Positions 10,722 through 16,216 of a DNA stretch of 16,216 nt are shown one piece after another. A model generated the notes under the pieces. The model did not search any database, was not told the DNA's origin, and saw only the letters and a program-made list of their open reading frames with translations. The position numbers were made by a program, and so were the translations under genes. Source of the DNA: Spirochaetaceae bacterium UBA4077 (GTDB lineage Bacteria; Spirochaetota; Spirochaetia; Treponematales; Rectinemataceae); assembly GCA_002383375.1 (NCBI GenBank), contig DFYR01000015.1, forward strand, positions 1,500 through 17,715, written 5' to 3'. Numbering within the stretch: the first letter of the stretch is position 1; each line of letters begins with the position of its first letter.

Positions 10722-10750
10722 GGTATAGCAGTGGTTCCTGAATTTATCAG
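10722..10750 (-). promoter_or_regulatory. Possible second promoter of hydCBA
   Basis: On the minus strand CTGATA (10750-10745) is 17 bp from TATACC (10727-10722), with TGC directly before the -10 giving an extended -10. Each box matches 4 of 6 bases. It lies downstream of the stronger TTGACA promoter and might give a shorter leader. This is tentative. Confidence 0.25.
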
Positions 10751-10755
10751 CTTTC

Positions 10756-10783
10756 AGTATGCATGGTTTTATTTAGCTGTCAA
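10756..10783 (-). promoter_or_regulatory. Main hydCBA promoter
   Basis: On the minus strand a perfect TTGACA (10783-10778) is followed after 16 bp by CATACT (10761-10756, 4 of 6). The predicted transcription start is near 10749, giving a leader of about 70 bases before hydC. A 10-bp palindrome sits just upstream of the -35. Confidence 0.55.
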
Positions 10784-10790
10784 GAAAAAA

Positions 10791-10800
10791 TTATCGATAA
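10791..10800. promoter_or_regulatory. Palindrome TTATCGATAA, candidate operator of hydCBA
   Basis: A perfect 10-bp palindrome centred about 46 bases upstream of the predicted hydC transcription start, the usual place for an activator or for a repressor blocking RNA polymerase. The core TATCGATA recurs at 10850-10857. It does not match the Rex or FNR consensus that I know. Confidence 0.35.
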
Positions 10801-10849
10801 TACTCAATAAATAAAAAAATATTTTTATAAAATCGTATGAAGAAATTTA

Positions 10850-10857
10850 TATCGATA
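10850..10857. promoter_or_regulatory. Second TATCGATA copy in the divergent promoter region
   Basis: The same 8-bp palindromic core as at 10791-10800, with centres 58 bp apart. It lies just upstream of a TATAAT box (10862-10867) facing the plus-strand gene. Pairing of the two sites could serve one regulator acting on both divergent transcripts. In AT-rich DNA a chance match is possible. Confidence 0.25.
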
Positions 10858-10861
10858 AATA

Positions 10862-10867
10862 TATAAT
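10862..10867 (+). promoter_or_regulatory. Candidate -10 box of the NadD-like gene
   Basis: A perfect TATAAT 43 bp before the chosen ATG (10910), with a predicted transcription start near 10874. No good -35 is visible 16-18 bp upstream. The region is very AT-rich, so the match has limited weight. Confidence 0.3.
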
Positions 10868-10909
10868 TATTAGGATACAACAAATTTGATTGCCTTTTTT
10901 GTTTTTTCA

Positions 10910-11863
10910 ATGAATACTGTAAGCATGGATCTTTCCGTTGGGCAGGGGCCTTCCGTACACAGGGACTTGGGTTTTCCCTGTTTGTGGCCTTCGAAGTTTT
11001 CCAATTCGAGGGTCGAACTTCTCGCCAAGAGACTGAAGAAGATTTTCGAGTCCCTTCCTCTTCTTGGCTATCTCGGGGCGGGAGAACTCAAAGATTACGC
11101 ATACTACGAACAGCTCATCGTGCAGGCCCTGTTCGATATCGACGCTAAAGCCGCCAGGGGAGAGATACAGCCCTTGGATACCCGGGATTACCCAAAAATC
11201 GTTAGATATCCCGGCGGGGTGGCTAGGGTGGCGCTCTATATCGGTTCCTTCGATCCCTTCCAGCTTACTCACCTCACGATTGCCCTAAGGCTTCTCGCCT
11301 CTCCTTATAACCGCTCCGATATTCTCATCGCCGTGCCGGAGGGAGCGCAGAATCGGGACAAGCCGCAGAAAACCGATTATTCCTTCCGCTACCAGATAGC
11401 GAAGATGCAACTGGCAGGGCTCTTCGAGCCATTCATTCTGCCCTTGGATATCGGGGCCAATGCCGATACCATCGAGATTGTCCGGCGTTTCGTGGCTATG
11501 CACACGGGCATGAAGCTGGAGCTTACCCATCTTATTGGTTCCGATGTCCTGCCCATGGCTACAGATTATCTCGAGGAAGATCTGCGGGTTTGGAGGCGCC
11601 AGGCTTCGCTGTCTGGGGTCGAGTTCAGCCACTCGATTCATGTGGCGCGGAGATCCGTGCGTGGAAGCTTCGTGCCCTATTTAGACAGGATACGGAAAAT
11701 GGGCGTCCCTGTGACCATCGAAAAGCGCGTTGTAGGTACTCCCTCGAGCACCGATTTTCGTGAAAACAGGGCAATCACCCTGGTCCTGCCCACGGAGAGT
11801 ATCAGGGATAAACTCGAGATCCTGTTCAGATATAATATGAATCAGCCTTGGTCCGGATCCTGA
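10910..11863 (+). CDS. Nicotinate-nucleotide adenylyltransferase-like (NadD-like) protein with N-terminal extension
   Basis: A 317-residue protein whose C-terminal two thirds resemble HIGH-type nucleotidyltransferases such as NadD. The segment ALYIGSFDPFQLTHL (residues 109-122) aligns with GxFDPxHxGH, and GTPSSTDFRE (SST at 279-281, R284) matches the second ATP-binding ISSTxxR motif. AKMQLAGL and LIGSDVLP also fit the family. HxGH reads QLTH here: the first His is Gln and the Gly is Thr, while the last His (H121) is kept. The first roughly 105 residues have no counterpart in ordinary NadD (usually about 190-215 residues) and I do not recognise them. In-frame starts are TTG 10886, ATG 10910 and ATG 10925; none has a Shine-Dalgarno, and I chose the first ATG. 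The substrate may not be nicotinate mononucleotide; a second, canonical nadD elsewhere would support that. Confidence 0.75.
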   Translation: MNTVSMDLSVGQGPSVHRDLGFPCLWPSKFSNSRVELLAKRLKKIFESLPLLGYLGAGELKDYAYYEQLIVQALFDIDAKAARGEIQPLDTRDYPKIVRYPGGVARVALYIGSFDPFQLTHLTIALRLLASPYNRSDILIAVPEGAQNRDKPQKTDYSFRYQIAKMQLAGLFEPFILPLDIGANADTIEIVRRFVAMHTGMKLELTHLIGSDVLPMATDYLEEDLRVWRRQASLSGVEFSHSIHVARRSVRGSFVPYLDRIRKMGVPVTIEKRVVGTPSSTDFRENRAITLVLPTESIRDKLEILFRYNMNQPWSGS

Positions 11864-11983
11864 CCTCATACCGGCTGGATTCTAGTCGGTGGCATAAATG
11901 GCCTTCAGGGTTGGAAGAAGCGGCATAATAGTATAGGCTGGAGATTCTTGGCTTGAAATCCAAGGAAACGGAGAATACGACAT
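11864..11983. other. Short intergenic region before adk
   Basis: It has no gene. A 7-bp stem with one G-U pair (ACCGGCT at 11870-11876, AGTCGGT at 11884-11890) lies 7 bp after the NadD-like stop but lacks a T run, so termination is doubtful. A CATAAT/TAGTAT cluster at 11924-11934 may be part of an adk promoter, but no -35 is convincing. Confidence 0.4.
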
Positions 11984-12613
11984 ATGAAGATGGTATTTCT
12001 CGGCCCTCCCGGGGCCGGCAAGGGCACGCTGGCCGCACTGGCTTCAGCACGAATGGGACTCCCTCACCTTTCCACCGGCGACCTGTTCAGGGCGGCGGTC
12101 AAGGACGGCTCCGAGCTGGGTGAAAGGGTTAAAAACATATTGGATGAGGGTAGGCTTGTGCCCGATGAGCTCACTATAGCCCTGGTGAAAGAGCGCCTTT
12201 CCCGCAGCGATGCCAGAAAGGGATGGATCCTGGATGGCTTTCCCCGCACGACAGGGCAGGCTGAAGCATTGGATGCCATCGCTGGTCCCGACTGGGTCAT
12301 CAATTTCCACGTCGAGGACTCTGTGATCCTCAAGCGACTCACCGGCCGACGCATCTGTTCGGGCTGCGGAAAAATCTACCATGTCGTCACCATGCCCCCT
12401 GCGGCGGAAGGCAAATGCGATGCTTGCGGCGCAGATCTCTATACGAGGCCTGACGATAGAGAAGAGTCCATACGCACCCGATTGTCGGCCTACAGGAATC
12501 AGACTGCTCCCCTCATCCAGTGGTACGGCGACAAGGGAAAGCTGGTAACCATCGACGGAACCGGTTCACCCGAAGCGGTGTACGAGCGCTTTGCGGAGGC
12601 CGTCAAGGCCTAA
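11984..12613 (+). CDS. adk: Adenylate kinase
   Basis: Converts ATP + AMP to 2 ADP in the cytoplasm, 209 residues, normal length for the long-LID bacterial form. The P-loop is GPPGAGKGT (7-15), the NMP-binding helix region follows LSTGDLFR (29-36), and DGFPRT lies at 84-89. The LID domain contains a four-cysteine zinc site CSGC...CDAC (C125, C128, C145, C148), then RPDDREESIRTRL with the ATP-binding arginines. The start ATG has GGAGA 9 bases upstream. The next gene starts 4 bp after its stop, so the two are probably co-transcribed. Confidence 0.97.
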   Translation: MKMVFLGPPGAGKGTLAALASARMGLPHLSTGDLFRAAVKDGSELGERVKNILDEGRLVPDELTIALVKERLSRSDARKGWILDGFPRTTGQAEALDAIAGPDWVINFHVEDSVILKRLTGRRICSGCGKIYHVVTMPPAAEGKCDACGADLYTRPDDREESIRTRLSAYRNQTAPLIQWYGDKGKLVTIDGTGSPEAVYERFAEAVKA

Positions 12614-12617
12614 AGCC

Positions 12618-14024
12618 GTGAAGTCACTGCCTGCCCTTGTACTGGCGTTTTGCTTCTCCCTCATCAGCATAAGCCCGATGGCAGCCCAGACAGGCACAGG
12701 AATAGCCGCGGGACTGTGGACGGGGACGCTGGCAATACGCCAGGAAACGGAGGGCAGAAACGATCCTGGCAGCGACACCAGAAAGACTGGTTCAGGAAAC
12801 ACGGCGGGACAAGGGACTTCACTCCAGGCTTCCATTAGCCTCAGGCTGCTCGATCTAGGCCTAGGGGCCCTTTTGGACATTCCTGAACAATCCATGTTCG
12901 GCTATCCGCTGGATCAGGTTTCCTGGACCGGCACACGGCTCAGTTTTTCCTTTGGAGCCCTGGGCCCGGGGGAAGATCTTGTCTTCGAAGGCATTTACTC
13001 CGCTTCCCTCAAGGCGGTCATCGGAACAGCCCGTTCCAAATCCTGGAAAGGAAGCTTCAGGCTCATGCCTGCGCCGGAAGAGGATTATCCAGGCGAGACG
13101 AGGATCTGGGTGGAGACTGATAGAGACAGGCTGCCAGGGACACTGCTTATACCCGAGGTTTCCTCGGCATTTCCGGCTATTGTGATTTTTCTCTCGGGTT
13201 CGGGTACCAGCGATAGGAACGGGAACAATTTCAGCGTTCCTGGCCGCTCTGACAGCCTCGCTCTGCTAGCCAAGGCCTTGGCGTCCAGATCTATAGCCAG
13301 TTTCCGCTACGATAAACGAGGCTCCGGCGAAGCTTACTCGATGGCTGAATCCGGCATGAATGTCAGCCTGGACGAACATATCGAGGATGCGATTCGTATT
13401 GTGGGCGATTTTATCCGTTCGGGTCTTTATTCCCGGATTATCGTAGCCGGAATGAATGAAGGCGCCTGGATAGGGGCGGCGGCCCTCAACCGTTTAGAGG
13501 AGGAAGGACTCTTCGCAGACGGGCTCGCCGCCCTTGCCGTATCGGGCGAACGTCCCCTGGATCTGCTTCAAACATCCCTGGAAGCCTTGAGCCCTGCCTT
13601 GCGGGAAGAGGCTAGGAGTATCACCGAGGCTATCCTCTCAGACCGCTTATTCCCTGAGCCTTCAGCTCAGCTGGCTGACTTTTTTGCCCCGCAGCGCATC
13701 CGGTGGCTCAAATCCTGGCTGGCCTTTGATCCGGTCAGGGAATTCGCCGGAGTGGAGTCCGTTCTACTTTTTATCTACGGACAGAAAGATCTTCAGGTTT
13801 CCCGTCCGGCATTTGAAAAGCTTCTCGATGCCAGGCCTCATGCGGCCGCGCGGATCATCCCTTCGATGAATTACGCGTTGAAACAGGTGGATTCTGAGAC
13901 GGAGAATTTCGATTCCTTTACCAACCCTGAGTATCCGGTGCCCGATGCCTTGGCCGATCTTCTGGCTGCCTTTGCCCGAGCCCGGCCGGCTCCCGTAGGT
14001 TCATTGCCCTACGTCAGGGAGTGA
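12618..14024 (+). CDS. Secreted alpha/beta-hydrolase-fold protein with degenerate catalytic triad
   Basis: A 468-residue exported protein. A GTG at 12618, with AAGG upstream, gives a signal peptide (one Lys, then a hydrophobic stretch, ending ...SPMAAQ). An earlier TTG at 12591 overlapping adk is the alternative start. Residues about 30-155 form a beta-rich N-terminal domain (GLWTGTL, DIPEQS) typical of one group of S33-like hydrolases. The alpha/beta fold follows: the oxyanion-loop-like LSGSGTSDRNG (192-202) and FRYDKRGSGEA (229-239) are well kept. The nucleophile elbow, usually GHSxGG, reads GMNEGAW with Asn at 280. The acid loop IYGQKDLQV keeps D391. The catalytic His position in the NH.. 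segment reads NYALKQ with Tyr at 419. It therefore looks like a pseudo-hydrolase, perhaps binding rather than cleaving a ligand. Its tail overlaps the convergent lipoprotein gene by 11 bp. Confidence 0.8.
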   Translation: MKSLPALVLAFCFSLISISPMAAQTGTGIAAGLWTGTLAIRQETEGRNDPGSDTRKTGSGNTAGQGTSLQASISLRLLDLGLGALLDIPEQSMFGYPLDQVSWTGTRLSFSFGALGPGEDLVFEGIYSASLKAVIGTARSKSWKGSFRLMPAPEEDYPGETRIWVETDRDRLPGTLLIPEVSSAFPAIVIFLSGSGTSDRNGNNFSVPGRSDSLALLAKALASRSIASFRYDKRGSGEAYSMAESGMNVSLDEHIEDAIRIVGDFIRSGLYSRIIVAGMNEGAWIGAAALNRLEEEGLFADGLAALAVSGERPLDLLQTSLEALSPALREEARSITEAILSDRLFPEPSAQLADFFAPQRIRWLKSWLAFDPVREFAGVESVLLFIYGQKDLQVSRPAFEKLLDARPHAAARIIPSMNYALKQVDSETENFDSFTNPEYPVPDALADLLAAFARARPAPVGSLPYVRE

Positions 14025-15042
14025 GAGCCTGGGTTGTTCCGTTTGCCTTTAGGATATCCCTGATTTCCAGACTGCTTAGCTTTATTCCCCGTACCACATA
14101 CACTGAACCCTCCAAGCTCAAAGGCAGGGCTGCGATGTCGCTCCGGTTGCCAAAAATCCGCGCCGCCGCGGCTGCCCAGAGAAAGCGCACCACTGGTCTG
14201 TAGGCCCGGGCCGTAGCCTCGTCCTTAACCCGGACCCTGAGGTCAAAACTATAATTTCGCACAACATCGGCGGAAGAGGCTGGCCCCGATGCGGAGACCG
14301 GAACCGCCAGGGCGTTGGGGTTCTCGAAGCTGCCTGAGAGGAGCACGGTCTCCAGGGGGATCGCCGAGGCTTCCAGGGGAAGGGCGCCGGCATAGAGAAT
14401 CCTTGGCTCGTTGATGCTTATGAAAATATCCGAGGAGGCGATGTCCTTCATCTGCAGCGGAAACGCCTGGAGTGGTTCTGTTTTTGGAGGAGGGCTAGCC
14501 TCGGTTGTAAGGTGAATCCATCCGGCCTGGGGGGAGCGCAGATAAAGCGGGTACTGGACCGATCTATAGCCTCCGTCGTCCATGCGCCGCCAGTTGCCGT
14601 CCATGGTCAGGGCCAGCCTGAGGGAGACCGGAGAAAATCGGCCCAAAAAAATTGCTTCTGCCTTGGGCTGGTCCGTGCCGATTCCCCGGATTCCTGCGCC
14701 GAAGGAATTGGTCTTGCTCAAAAACTCTTTGATGAATGATCCATCAATTTCTGAGTCTGATGAGGGAGAGGTCTGTCCGGTCTGCCTCTCGCTGGATTTT
14801 GGGCTTGCCATGAGCGAGGTGAGGAAATCTGACAGCTCCGTATCGCTCATCCCCTTGGTTATATCCCTCAATGCCTGGCCTGAAAGGCGGGCATAGATCT
14901 GGGGGGAGTATTCCAGATAGGCCGAAGGCTCGCTAGTGGCAACTTCTTCGGGGATGATGGCGCAGCCGCCTAATAAAAGCGCTACGAATGCCGATGCGAG
15001 CAGGGCAGGCTGAAGGCGCCGGCCTCCATGGAGAAAGTTCAT
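14014..15042 (-). CDS. Putative lipoprotein of unknown function
   Basis: A 342-residue protein with a lipoprotein signal peptide: basic N-region (GGRR), hydrophobic core, and lipobox LGGC with the modified Cys at 27. The mature part has a Ser/Thr/Pro-rich segment at about 80-100 and otherwise looks soluble, with alternating hydrophobic residues suggestive of beta structure (for example ISINEPRILYAG). I do not recognise a family. Start ATG at 15042 has GAGG 6 bases upstream and overlaps the stop of the preceding DUF6765-like gene (ATGA, 15039-15042), so the two are translationally coupled. Its 3' end overlaps the convergent hydrolase gene by 11 bp. The pair may act together at the cell envelope; this is inference. 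Confidence 0.8.
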   Translation of the reverse strand: MNFLHGGRRLQPALLASAFVALLLGGCAIIPEEVATSEPSAYLEYSPQIYARLSGQALRDITKGMSDTELSDFLTSLMASPKSSERQTGQTSPSSDSEIDGSFIKEFLSKTNSFGAGIRGIGTDQPKAEAIFLGRFSPVSLRLALTMDGNWRRMDDGGYRSVQYPLYLRSPQAGWIHLTTEASPPPKTEPLQAFPLQMKDIASSDIFISINEPRILYAGALPLEASAIPLETVLLSGSFENPNALAVPVSASGPASSADVVRNYSFDLRVRVKDEATARAYRPVVRFLWAAAAARIFGNRSDIAALPLSLEGSVYVVRGIKLSSLEIRDILKANGTTQALTP

Positions 15043-16058
15043 GCGATACCTCGTTGTTCGAATACTAGGTTGCAGTATTCCAAGTGTACTATAGCTGCCT
15101 GGTTCCAGGCTGCGAAATTGGAATTTTCATATGAAGACAGGGCTATGCTGCCCCTAACAGCACCCATGGCTGAGGAAGCCTTGTTCGCCGCATTCCTGAT
15201 CCAGGAGAGGCGGTCATAGCCGAGGGTTGCCGGGGCTGTATCTTTTGCCAGAAATCCTTTCGGCCGAGCGCCTATGCCCAGGACCCAGGCTTCCGGTTCG
15301 TAAGGAGGGACATCGAATTCGATGATGTAGTCAGATATCCGGGCAAGATTGTCTTCCCGGGCGACAGTGCCTCTGCCGGCCCAGCCCGCTTCCCAGTGTT
15401 CCTGCAGCCTGCCTATGACAAAGATCTCATCTTCGAATCCAGTTTTCTTAGATGTCGTTAAAAATCGATAGATCATTCTAGCCGCTTGAACAAACCGTTC
15501 GGCATTGCGAACCTCTGCGAGTCCCGGTCTGAGCCTGGGGTCCTCCCACGTAAGCCATGGATAATCCGGATTCTTGAGCGCCTGGAGGTGCCCTACCGGA
15601 GGAAGGGGAGAGCGGGGATCCAGGGCGTTCTGGGGCTCCAAGTCAGCGGAAAAATTCTGATGCGCCCAGGTGTCGGCGTAGGCATGCAGGGCTATGCCGA
15701 TTCTGTAGAGATTTCCGCTTTTAAGCGCGGCGATGAGAAGTTCCCTGGCTAAGGCCGAATCGGCGGTGACTGGGTATCTTCCGGCTCTGCCGTCCTTTCT
15801 GTACGCGTCTGCCTTTGCCTTCTTGCCGGGGATGAAATGAAAGGGACGGTAGATGCTACTGGCCGTGAGTTCATCCCAAAACTGGTAGTTCTGGGTAACA
15901 ATGCTCCGTGTTGTCCTTCCACCGCCAACTATTTCCCAGGGCACGAGGTTTTCGTCCACCATCTGGCTGGATACGGCTATGGTCGAGGCTTCTTCTTGCG
16001 AAAAGCCCGCGCTGCGGCAGAGGTAGTACAGGGCGTAATAGTGGAACTCGATATTCAT
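15039..16058 (-). CDS. DUF6765-like protein, possible metal-dependent hydrolase
   Basis: A 339-residue protein beginning MNIEFHYYALYYLCRSAGFS, then SSQMVDEN, which I recognise as the DUF6765 pattern. Conserved-looking metal-type residues include H6, D35, H74 (PFHF), the motif HAYADTWAHQ (H125, D129, H133) and H157. The His/Asp spacing in helices recalls zinc-dependent phospholipase C / P1 nuclease proteins, but that link is my inference. No clear signal peptide is visible from this start. The frame extends to an ATG at 16163, but the extra 35 residues look non-homologous and neither start has a Shine-Dalgarno. A promoter places transcription 4-5 bases before the ATG at 16058. It is the first gene of a two-gene operon with the lipoprotein. 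Confidence 0.7.
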   Translation of the reverse strand: MNIEFHYYALYYLCRSAGFSQEEASTIAVSSQMVDENLVPWEIVGGGRTTRSIVTQNYQFWDELTASSIYRPFHFIPGKKAKADAYRKDGRAGRYPVTADSALARELLIAALKSGNLYRIGIALHAYADTWAHQNFSADLEPQNALDPRSPLPPVGHLQALKNPDYPWLTWEDPRLRPGLAEVRNAERFVQAARMIYRFLTTSKKTGFEDEIFVIGRLQEHWEAGWAGRGTVAREDNLARISDYIIEFDVPPYEPEAWVLGIGARPKGFLAKDTAPATLGYDRLSWIRNAANKASSAMGAVRGSIALSSYENSNFAAWNQAAIVHLEYCNLVFEQRGIA

Positions 16059-16068
16059 CGGCTCATGA

Positions 16069-16097
16069 AATATGACGCAGAGAAGGCATAACGACAA
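16069..16097 (-). promoter_or_regulatory. Candidate promoter of the DUF6765-lipoprotein operon
   Basis: On the minus strand TTGTCG (16097-16092) and CATATT (16074-16069) are 17 bp apart, each 4 of 6 to consensus. The predicted start near 16062-16063 leaves only a 4-5 base leader before the ATG at 16058. Confidence 0.35.
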
Positions 16098-16162
16098 GTC
16101 TTCGGAGCCCCTTTGCGGATTCGATGCGGAAAAAAACCAAGAAGCTCGGAGCGGCCTCCTCA

Positions 16163-16191
16163 TGGAAAGCTTGGCGGGACTCTGTTATTAT
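16163..16191 (+). promoter_or_regulatory. Promoter of the gene at the right edge
   Basis: TGGAAA (16163-16168, 4 of 6) and TATTAT (16186-16191, 5 of 6) are 17 bp apart, with TGT just before the -10 making it an extended -10. An AAGGAGG ribosome site follows at 16198-16204. The region 16059-16208 thus holds two divergent promoters. Confidence 0.5.
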
Positions 16192-16208
16192 GGATCCAAG
16201 GAGGCTGT

Positions 16209-16216
16209 ATGGCCGA
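16209..16216 (+). CDS. Start of an unidentified gene (partial, runs off the window)
   Basis: An ATG followed by GCC and GA, placed 4 bases after a strong Shine-Dalgarno AAGGAGG and downstream of an extended -10 promoter. Only Met-Ala can be read, so the product is unknown. The signals make it very likely that a real gene begins here. Confidence 0.6.

Noticed and set aside
10680..10749. Riboswitch or structured leader before hydC
   Set aside because: The leader is only about 70 bases and shows no known aptamer core or terminator/antiterminator pair.
11831..11836. Perfect TATAAT near the end of the NadD-like gene as an adk promoter
   Set aside because: It encodes the Tyr-Asn-Met codons near the C-terminus, has no -35 at proper spacing and is about 150 bases from adk; a chance match is likely.
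12591..12617. TTG start for the alpha/beta-hydrolase gene inside adk
   Set aside because: It is possible because it adds basic residues before the signal peptide, but the GTG at 12618 is a commoner start type, has AAGG upstream and sits 4 bp after the adk stop. It is kept as the alternative.

Overview
The window is a GC-rich, densely coded bacterial chromosome segment with housekeeping genes (dnaE, adk) around a fermentative [FeFe]-hydrogenase operon. The anaerobic hydrogenase, a putative lipoprotein with no recognisable family, and the overall gene style suggest a free-living or gut/digester anaerobe. My best guess is a spirochaete (Treponema/Spirochaeta relatives), but this is inference from gene style; no rRNA or marker in the window proves it. 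There are no tRNA or rRNA genes, CRISPR arrays, insertion sequences or phage genes.

Layout. Bases 1-72 hold what looks like the last codons of an upstream gene. dnaE (141-3572, +) and a metallo-beta-lactamase-fold hydrolase (3586-4329, +) are 13 bp apart and probably co-transcribed. They converge on a HAD phosphatase-like gene (4380-5075, -). Next, on the minus strand, is the hydrogenase operon hydC-hydB-hydA (10679 down to 5175), with an ATGA overlap between hydC and hydB and 10 bp between hydB and hydA. An AT-rich island of about 200 bp (10680-10909) separates it from a divergent NadD-like nucleotidyltransferase gene (10910-11863, +). adk (11984-12613, +) follows, then a secreted alpha/beta-hydrolase-fold protein (12618-14024, +) starting 4 bp after adk. 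That gene runs tail-to-tail, with an 11-bp overlap, into a minus-strand pair: a DUF6765-like protein (16058-15039) and a lipoprotein (15042-14014) joined by ATGA. At the right edge a new + strand gene begins (ATG at 16209) with a good promoter and Shine-Dalgarno.

How it works together. HydA (H-cluster catalytic subunit), HydB (FMN/NADH module) and HydC (2Fe-2S subunit) make a multimeric NAD(P)-linked hydrogenase of the electron-bifurcating/confurcating type, which would re-oxidise fermentation reductant as H2. Its distinctive feature is HydB: 1066 residues in which a complete NuoF-type module is fused in frame to a complete GltD/NfnB-type FAD/NAD(P)H oxidoreductase. This gives one polypeptide with two predicted flavin sites and two predicted pyridine-nucleotide sites. 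It is the best candidate here for an unusual biological system.

Other notable points: an alpha/beta-hydrolase that appears to have lost its nucleophile serine and catalytic histidine; an adenylyltransferase-like protein whose HxGH motif reads QLTH; and several genes (dnaE, the HAD gene, the DUF6765 gene) whose apparent promoters place transcription starts at or within a few bases of the start codon, with no Shine-Dalgarno, suggesting leaderless or near-leaderless mRNAs alongside ordinary SD-led genes.
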